Shown: positions 56,861 to 64,000 of the stretch, piece after piece
Layout of the letters: each line of letters begins with the position of its first letter
Numbering within the stretch: the stretch's first letter is position 1
Assembly (NCBI RefSeq): GCF_007565055.1
Contig: NC_044567.1
Coordinates: 51,856,260 to 51,920,259, forward strand
Length of the DNA: 64,000 nucleotides
Reading direction: 5' to 3'
Origin: Rhinopithecus roxellana
Lineage: Eukaryota; Chordata; Mammalia; Primates; Cercopithecidae
Position numbers and translations under genes: made by a program
Notes under the pieces: generated by a model
What the model was told of the DNA's origin: nothing
The model's database searches: none
The model's input: only the letters and a program-made list of their open reading frames with translations

Positions 56861-57158
56861 TTTTTCTTTTTTGTTGAGACGAAGTTTTGCCTGTTGCCCA
56901 GGCTGGAGTGCAGTGACACGATCTCGGCTCACCACAACCTTCGCCTCCCAGGTTCAAGTGATTCTCCTGCCTCAGCCTCCCCAGTAACTGGGATTACAGG
57001 CATGCACCACCACACCCAGCTAATTTTGTATTTTTAGTGGAGACAGGGTTTCTCCGTGTTGGTCAGGACGGTCTCAAACTCCCAAACTCAGGTGATCTGT
57101 CCGCTTCGGCCTCCCAAAATGCTGGGGTTATAGGCGTGAGCCACCACGCCCAGCCTGG
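56861..57158 (-). repeat. Alu in L2
   Basis: Antisense. Target duplication TTCCACTTTTT (56850) and TTCTACTTTTT (57159). Confidence 0.94.
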
Positions 57159-57383
57159 TTCTACTTTTTAAATGCATCCTGCAAGTATCCCGCTCTATGT
57201 CCACTGCCATAACCTGCCCTATCTGCCATGATCCTTCTCAAGAAGGGAGACAAACACTTCCTTACTAGTCCCTTTTTTGTGACTCTCTATTCTCTACAGA
57301 GTAGCCAGGGCATCCTTTTATTTAGAAAAAGAATCTCTGCTTGTCACTTTCTGTTTTAAGCCTTCAATGGTGTCCCACCACCT

Positions 57384-57680
57384 TTTTTTTTTTTTGAGAC
57401 AGAGTTTTTGCTCTTGTTACCCAGGCTGGAGTACAATGGTGCAATCTTGGCTCACTGCAACATCCACCTCCCGGGTTCCAGCAATTCTCCTGCCTCAGCC
57501 TCCTGAGTAGCTGGGATTACAGGCATGAGCCACCATGCCTGGCTAAAATTTTTTGTATTTTTAGTAGAGACGGGATTTTACCACGTTGGCCAGGCTGTTC
57601 TCGAACTCCTGACCTCAGGTGACCCACCTGTCTCAGCCACCCAAGTGCTAGGATTACAGGTGTGAGCCACCATGCCCAGC
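57384..57680 (-). repeat. Alu in L2
   Basis: Antisense. Flanks CCACCACCTTTT and CCACCACACTTTT form the target duplication. Confidence 0.94.
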
Positions 57681-58080
57681 ACCACCACACTTTTGAGTGA
57701 AGGCTAAACTCACTATCTAGCCCACAAAGTCCCCATGTGATGTGGGCTCTGCCTGCCTCTCCCACTTTACCTCATGCAGCTGTCCCTCTTCACTCACCTC
57801 GCTCTGTCCTTCAGTCACCTTCTTTCAATTCCTCAAAAATTATAAATTATTTATTGCCCCAGGGCCTACAAACTTGGGGTTCCTTTTCTGGCTAAAACAT
57901 TCTCCCTAGCTCTTTTCACAAGACTGGCTCCTTCTCAGACTGCAGTTCACCTTCCCTATAACATAGCTGTCTGGCACACAGTAGGAGCTTACCCAGGTAT
58001 TTGTGAAAGGAATAGATTTCATATTCTTCAGTCAGGTAACTCCCAAAAGTGAATATCTGGAATCAATCTCACCCTTCAGA

Positions 58081-58177
58081 TTTCTAAATGTCTGCTAAAC
58101 CTCCATACCTCAAATTTAGCATAGAAATGTCTCATTTCTAAATGCCTGCTAAACCTCCATACCTCAAATTTAGCATA
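58081..58177. repeat. Tandem duplication, 54-bp period
   Basis: 58081-58134 is repeated from 58135 for 43 bp with one mismatch (GTCTGCT/GCCTGCT). Confidence 0.96.
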
Positions 58178-58339
58178 CTAGATATAAAACCAACCTTTCA
58201 TCTTTTCCCAAACCAGTTTCTCCAGTTTTCTGAAATTACATGAGCAATATGACCCACAGTTTCCACTTCAGAACAATAAATTTCCCTTTCATTTGCTTCA
58301 CCTGTCCAAAATTCCAATCACCTTTAAAACTAAATTCAA

Positions 58340-58480
58340 ATATCACTTCATTCATTCATGCATTCAACCACTTACTCATTCAACAAGTACTTACTGAGTG
58401 CCTTTTATGAGGCAGACACTATGTTAGATACTCGAAAGCAAAGCAGATATATTTTTGTCTATTATACATCAAACAATCAT
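58340..58480 (-). repeat. L2 5'-of-tail fragment, reverse
   Basis: TTCATTCATTCATGCATTC, GTACTTACTGAGTGCCTTTTATG. Confidence 0.65.
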
Positions 58481-58997
58481 ATAAATATTGAATTATGAAC
58501 TTAAAAAAAGCAATGAAGGAAAAATGCCAGAAACCATGAGAAAAAAATGAGAGGCATCAAGAAACACTGTTCTAATCATGGGCTGATTTAATGAAATATA
58601 ATTTACCCTAGGCAGACTGCAAGGAAGAGCATACTAGACAGATGATTCAAACAAGTCCTAGAAGCAGGAGAGATAAGATCTATCTCAACGTACATACCAT
58701 CTTGCCTTACGTATTATACCTACCTGTCCCCCGCACCACACTCATTTTACTGATAGCTACCTGAAAGAAAGGACTTAGAGTGTCTCTTATGTGCCAACAC
58801 AACACCCCCAGGAGATACTGAGTCACTGGTCTGGTACCTAGGAGCTCATGCTTGTAAAAAGCTCCCAGATGACTCTATAAGCAGCCAAATTTGTAAATCA
58901 TATGCCCAAACTACCCATTTAATAAACACGTATTGATTATTCTCTCATGAAAAATCTCTAAGGTCAGTGTGGTAAACTGTATCTAAAATTGGTAGTA

Positions 58998-59294
58998 GGC
59001 CGGGAGCGGTGGCTCATGCCTGTAATCCCAGAACTTTGGGAGGCCAAGGTGGGCAGATCATGAGGTCAGGAGTTCAAGACCATCCTGACCAACATGGTAA
59101 AACCCCATATCTAATAAAAATACAGAAGTTAGCCAGGCGTGGTGGCACGCAACTGTAATCCCAGCTATTCAGGAGGCTGTGGCAAGAGAATCACTTGAAA
59201 CCGGGAGGCACAGGTTGCAGTGAGCTGAGATTGCACCACTGCACTCCAGCCTTGGCGACAGAGCGAGACTCTGTTTCAAAAAATAAAATAAAAT
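58998..59294 (+). repeat. Alu
   Basis: Forward. Perfect target duplication AAAATTGGTAGTA at 58985-58997 and 59295-59307. Confidence 0.96.
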
Positions 59295-59499
59295 AAAATT
59301 GGTAGTAATAATCCAAACCACACTCCAAGCTCTTTTGCAATGTGATTTTTACCCCCTATCCTTTAGAGGTGAAGTCAATGTCCCCTCCTCTTGTATCTGG
59401 GCAAAAGTGATGATGTATGACTGCCAGGCCTAGGTCTTAAGAGATCCTGCAGCTTCCATTATGGCCCAGCCACTGTGAAAAGGAGCTCGAGCTAGAATT

Positions 59500-59793
59500 T
59501 TTTTTTTTTTTTTGAGACGGTCTCACTCTGTCGCTCAGGTTGGAGTGCAAGGGCACAATCTTGGCTCACTGCAACCTCTGCCTCCCGGGTTCAAGCGACT
59601 CTCCTGCCTCAGCCTCCCAAGCAGGTGGGATTACAGGTGCCCGCCACCACGCCTAGCTAATTTTTGTATTTTTAGTAGAGACGGGGTTTCACCATGTTGG
59701 TCAGGCTGGTCTGGAACTCCTGACCTCAGGTGATCCACCCACCTCGGCCTCCCAAAGTGCTGAGATTACAGGCATGAGCCACCGTGCCTGGCC
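59500..59793 (-). repeat. Alu
   Basis: Antisense full-length Alu. The flanks 59310-59498 and 59795-60080 look like an older repeat that I cannot name. Confidence 0.94.
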
Positions 59794-60089
59794 ATTCTAT
59801 ATAGATTTATGAGTGATGAGAGACCAAGAAAAAGAACTCACAGAGAACCAGGATATCCCAGCCAACAGCTAGCTCCAAAGGTATAGACATGTGCAGCCAT
59901 CTTGGATCCTACAGCTCAATCAGCATCATATGGGACAAAAAAAATATGTCCTCCTTTCCTGAATTACTAATCCACAAAATCATAGGCAATAAAATGGTTG
60001 TCATGTTATGCCACCAAAAGTCTTCGGGTAATTTGTCACACAACAGACAACTGAAACAGTCAGAAATTCAACACTCTCTTGGGCAGTCA

Positions 60090-60480
60090 TTCAAACATTT
60101 CTCCACTTTGATGATCAAAAAACTCTTTCTCATACTCATCAAAATTGCTCCTCCTTCAATTTAAGACCATTTCCTCTTAAATCTTTGAAGTTCATGAAGA
60201 ATAATTAATAAAAATCCCCCTGGCAAAAACTAGTCTTGTATTTGAAGATGATAATCAAGCTCTCCCTTAGCTTTTCCTTCTCCAGGCTAAAATCTTTCCC
60301 CCCTTTTTTAAACTTAAAATGATAAGACCTATTTTTCAACCTTTTAATCATTTTAATTATCCTCTCAAGTATGAGGGGACCAAAATTGAATGCCACATAC
60401 CAATATCTAACAGAGATTATTTCCTAGCTCTAATGGTTCATCTTTCTATAATGGAATTTCTCATAGTCCCAAATATGGCA
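60090..60480 (+). repeat. Possible L3/CR1 3' region
   Basis: CTTTTCCTTCTCCAGGCTAA, TCAACCTTTTAATCATTTT and AAGTATGAGGGGACC resemble the CR1/L3 3' text. Weak. Confidence 0.4.
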
Positions 60481-60949
60481 TGTTAGCACTCCAAAAGTTG
60501 TGAAGTGATCTACAAAGTTAATTACTTATTATAACTATAAAAGGTTTTCTGCTCTTAACACTCAGCTTACTCCATTTTGGGATGACTGCTTTCACTCACC
60601 AGCCTGGGTTGACGCTCCACTAGGGCAGCAGGTTTTCACAACTTCCAGATATTTGAAGTATAATAGAAAAACTTGAGAGGTTGGAGTGGGCACACCATTA
60701 ATTTCAATCAAGGTCTCTAACCACAACTAGGGCCTTCCCATAGGTCAGGCAGGTTCTGAGCACCTCCTCCTCCTACCTTGATAATAAAGTGGCCTGGTAA
60801 AAGGGAAGACCGTTAGCACTTGCCTATCGAGCAAAAGCACCATTTCTGTGGAACCTGATAGAGTATATTTAACTACTATATTAAGAGACAAACCAGTTGC
60901 TTAATGCAGTGTAAGAACCATGTTTTCTCTCTGAGTCTTAGCTGAAAGT

Positions 60950-61075
60950 AAGTATGCTTTGGTATCAGACTAGCTTTATAATCACTGGTAAAATAGGGAT
61001 AATAAATAAAGCCTACCCAACACAAATAAAACCATATGAGGGAAATAATTTTGTAAAACACCACGAAAATGTTGT
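60950..61075 (+). repeat. Possible MIR fragment
   Basis: GGTATCAGACTAGCTTTATAATC, ACTGGTAAAATAGGGATAATA. Confidence 0.5.
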
Positions 61076-61289
61076 AATATTGCCAGACTAGATCTCAGCA
61101 AGCCCTTTAAATCTTCAAATTAACTTTGAATGATTACTTGACGGTTGCAGGTAACATACAAAGTAAGCAGCCATGGGCTCATGTTCATCAAATAGAAATA
61201 AAAAACCATGCCATCTAACAAAAAACTTATGGATTTTCTAATATTGCAAAGAATAATGGTTTGACCCTGGAGATCCAGGTCAGCCACTC

Positions 61290-61730
61290 GCTCTGATGGT
61301 GCCAAGTTCTAGTCCAGGGATACCAAGTTCAGTCAAGGAACTCAACAGTCTAGTGGAAGAGACAGATAGTGCTGTCTGTCAGAAAAGACAGAGAAGTCAG
61401 AGAAGACGCATATATGAACTAAGTGTCCTGAGGGATGAGTATCTTGCCAGTTGGAGAAGGGAGAGTCCATTGGGAAAAGGCAAAGTCCTATGATATATCC
61501 AAGGAATGTTAAAATGAGAAGTTCAGTGAAGCTGGAGAGGAGAGAAATGGCCAGGGGAGAGGGAGATAAGATGGTTAACAGCAACATGTAGGAAAGAATC
61601 CAACTGTTAAAGGTTTTAGAAGTCAAGCTAAGTGGAAAACAGGGAACAAATGGCACCTTAAATGAAGAGATTAGATGTTGACTTTTAAAAGATAGGCAAT
61701 AATATGGAGAAGATAGGAGCAAGGAAAGAC
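61290..61730 (-). repeat. Possible L2, reverse orientation
   Basis: GTCTAGTGGAAGAGACAG and TTAAAGGTTTTAGAAGTCAAGC fit the reverse L2 consensus order. Confidence 0.45.
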
Positions 61731-61939
61731 TTATGGTGCAGTGGCCATTTGATAAAGGTCTGAACTAGGAGTTACAAACTCAAATTCCTAGAGGCAATGC
61801 AGGCAAAATGCTAAGTCTTCAGTGTGTAAGATGTCAGAAGATGGTGGTATCTGTAATGTTTGAAGAGTACAGGCCCTGTCTCTGATGGTGCCTAAAAGTA
61901 TTCACACACAAAATTTTAAGCCCTTAGGCTGACTGACAG

Positions 61940-62178
61940 ATTTTTGAGATGGCGTCTCCTTCTGTGCCAGGCTGGAGTTCAGCAGCACAATCTCGGCTCA
62001 CTGAAACCTCCGCCTCCTGGGTTCAAGCAATTCTCTTTCCTCAGCCTCCCGAGTAGCTGGTACCACAAGCACTGGCCACCATGCCTGGCATACTTTTTTT
62101 TTTTTTTTTTTTTAATAGCGACAGGGTTTCACCATGTTGGCCAGGATGGTCTCAAACTCTCTCTCCTTTTTAGTTTAG
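61940..62178 (-). repeat. Alu, truncated
   Basis: Antisense. Lacks the last part (no CCCAAAGTGCTGGG). Carries an extra internal T-run (62094-62114). Confidence 0.9.
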
Positions 62179-62476
62179 TTTTTTTTTTTTTTGATATGGA
62201 GTCTCACTGTTGCCCAGGCTGGAGTGCAGTGGTGTGATCCTCACTCACTGCAACCTCCACCTCCTGGGTTCAAGCGATTCTCCTGCTTCAGCATCCTGAG
62301 TAGCTGGGATTACAGGCACGTGCCACCACGCCCAGCTAATTTTTTGTTGTTAGTAGAGATGGGTTTTCACCATGTTTGTCAGGCTGGTCTCAAACTCCTG
62401 ACCTCAGGTGATTCAACCACCTCCTCGGCCTCCCAAAGTGCTATGATTACAGGTATGAGCCACCACGCCCAGCCTG
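62179..62476 (-). repeat. Alu
   Basis: Antisense full-length Alu directly after the truncated copy. Confidence 0.95.
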
Positions 62477-62617
62477 ATTTTAATTGTCCAGTTTTGACCT
62501 CTAGTAAATTAAAGCAATGACAGTGTGAATGAAGAAAAGCCACACATCAAACAGTACTCCAATAAAATCAACCAGGTTTAGCACATTTAAAGATGTGAAA
62601 CTAAAAAGAATGAATAG

Positions 62618-62913
62618 GGCTGGGCACAGTAGCTCATGCCTGTAATCCCAGCACTTTGGGAGGCCAAGGCAGGTGGATCACAAGGTCAAGAGATCAAGTC
62701 CATCCTGGCCAACATGGTGAAAACTCTGTCTCTACTAAAAATACAAAAATTAGCTGGGCGTGGTGGCACATGACTGTAATCCCAGCTACTCAGGAGGCTA
62801 AGGCAGGAGAATCACTTGAACCTGGGAAGCAGAGGTTGCAGTGAGCTGAGATCGTGCCACTGCACTGCAGCCTGGGCGACAGAGCAAGACTCCGTCTCAG
62901 GGGTAAAAAAAAA
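62618..62913 (+). repeat. Alu
   Basis: Forward full-length Alu. Ends CTCAGGGGT then A9. Confidence 0.95.
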
Positions 62914-62959
62914 GAGTTGATAAGAGGATTGGAGTTGAGAAAGTACAGTACAGGCTCTT

Positions 62960-63370
62960 GCTCATTCTACCCTTACTAAGAACCTACTATGTGCAATGTA
63001 CCATGGATATAATTCTAACAAAGCAGACTCTGATTCTCAATACATACTATGATTGGAGTAAATACCAGGTTCTCCTGAGTAGTCACCTAGCCCTGATAAG
63101 TAACAAGAGGCTTTGTGGAAGAGGTGACCTCTAGGCTGAAACCAGCTGGCCAGATTAAGCTTGGGGAAGGTGTGTAAAAGAAGGCTTATATGTACTAAGG
63201 TCTGAGGTGAAAGAGAGCATGGGCAATTTGTTGGAATTATAAGGAGCAGAAACGTAATTTTGAAGGTGACGACCACCTAGAGATATCATAGTCTGATTAG
63301 GTGAAGGGCTCAAAAGTTTGGAGATGAAAAGCAGCAAGGAGACAGGGTAGCAGCCTAGTAGAATTAGAGA
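62960..63370 (-). repeat. L2, reverse orientation
   Basis: AAGAACCTACTATGTGCAATG, GAAGAGGTGACCTCTAGGCTG, GAAACCAGCTGGCCAG agree with the reverse L2 consensus. Confidence 0.55.
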
Positions 63371-63672
63371 TGAGGAGGTTCTTCCTATTAATTCAGAAGG
63401 GAATACAGGAACAAACTCACTGGTAAAACTGTTCTCTACAACTCAATATTTAGTTATTAGGAAGGCAACCAAATGCCTTCGCTTCTTTTCCTTTAACAAT
63501 GGTTTAGTTTGACTAAAGTGTTTCCCACAAGACACACACAAAAAAAACAAAACACAAGAGCAAACGATGGATAAAGCTGTAAACCTAACGTTTTACTTTT
63601 CTAAGATTTATATAATCAATGGTTTAATTGGACCTAATGCCACATCCAGAACCCAAATGAAAGACAACTTCT

Positions 63673-63960
63673 GGCCGGGTGCAGTGGCTCACGCCTGTAA
63701 TTCCAGCACTTTGGGAGGCTGAGGAGGGTGGATCACCTGAGCTCGGGAGTTCGAGACCAGCCTGACCAACACGGCGAAAGCCTGTCTCTACTAAAAATAC
63801 AAAATTAGCTGGGTGTGGTGGCACACACCTATAATCCCAGCTACTTGGGAGGCTGAGGCAAGAGAATCATAACCCAGGAGGTGGAGGTTGCAGTGAGCTG
63901 AGATCGTGCCATTGCACTCCAGCTGGGCAACAAGAGTAAAACTCTGTATCGAAAAAAAAA
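63673..63960 (+). repeat. Alu
   Basis: Forward Alu near the right edge, with a short deletion before AACCCAGGAGG. Confidence 0.94.
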
Positions 63961-64000
63961 ACCTGACTCACTTCTGAAGACAGGATTTTCCCAGTTTCTA

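Larger units (their letters stand above)
55215..58020 (+). mobile_element. Long L2 (CR1-group LINE) relic, split by four Alus
   Basis: Ordered remnants of one L2: ATGGTCACCAATGATCTTC (55400), TTTGACATCAATAACCACTC (56720, relic of the FDTVDH reverse-transcriptase motif), CAGAGTAGCCAGGGCATCC and CCTTCAATGGTGTCCCACC (57297-57380). The piece CACAAAGTCCCCATGTGATG follows (57723), then the 3' end GTCTGGCACACAGTAGGAGC (57970). Alus at 55577, 56350, 56861 and 57384 break it up. No frame is intact. Confidence 0.75.
28348..64000 (-). other. RFFL: RFFL 5'UTR intron (continues past the window)
   Basis: Everything right of 28347 is upstream of the first RFFL coding exon, in the position of the long 5' intron of human RFFL. 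About 43 Alus, two long L2s and smaller repeats fill it. I found no exon with plausible coding content on either strand. Stretches with no recognised element: 35540-37060, 42200-42680, 46240-47580, 48640-49730, 51290-52270, 54020-55000, 58490-58990. A 5'UTR exon could hide here, since non-coding exons cannot be recognised from sequence alone. Confidence 0.65.

Noticed and set aside
59310..60080. Possible ancient LTR around the Alu at 59500
   Set aside because: Some phrases feel repeat-like, but I could not place both ends or a family, so it is not annotated.

Overview
This is primate nuclear DNA, most probably from an Old World monkey (macaque/baboon/vervet group). It has split genes with GT..AG introns, about 55 Alu copies, and old MIR, L2 and L1M fragments. 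Six of the youngest Alus share changes typical of the cercopithecine AluYRa lineage rather than human AluY. The protein fragments are close to the human LIG3 and RFFL proteins as I remember them, but not identical. I recognise the human 17q12 neighbourhood LIG3 - RFFL (- RAD51D).

Layout. (1) 83-5702, + strand: the last seven coding exons of LIG3 (DNA ligase III). They cover the end of the nucleotidyltransferase core, the OB fold, the linker and the C-terminal BRCT domain (346 codons, residues 664-1009 if the upstream part is the usual length). An alternative last exon at 4205-4261, with its own ATTAAA signal, encodes the short beta-form tail. The alpha form ends in the BRCT exon with AATAAA at 5983. 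(2) 6005-10310: the tail-to-tail gap between the genes. It holds a processed OSTC pseudogene with intact target-site duplications, a MIR and three Alus. (3) 10325-28347, - strand: the six coding exons of RFFL (rififylin/CARP2). They give exactly 363 codons plus stop: a FYVE-like zinc finger, two SAP-like segments and a C3HC4 RING. A 3.1-kb 3'UTR carries two Alus, one inserted in the tail of the other. (4) 28348-64000: a very long RFFL 5'UTR intron running out of the window, with no exon I could recognise. It is packed with Alus sitting inside two long L2 elements and smaller MIR, L2 and L1M pieces.

The two genes are convergent neighbours and do not form a pathway. LIG3 seals nicks in nuclear base-excision/single-strand-break repair (with XRCC1, through the BRCT) and in mitochondria. 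RFFL is a membrane-associated E3 ubiquitin ligase. I found no new genetic system. The most interesting items are structural: the LIG3 alternative ends and an Alu abutting one of its acceptors, a 24-nt RFFL microexon, a tandem AG acceptor, a cluster of near-perfect hairpins in the RFFL intron, a palindrome at an Alu break, nested and trimeric Alus, and a long L2 split by four Alus.
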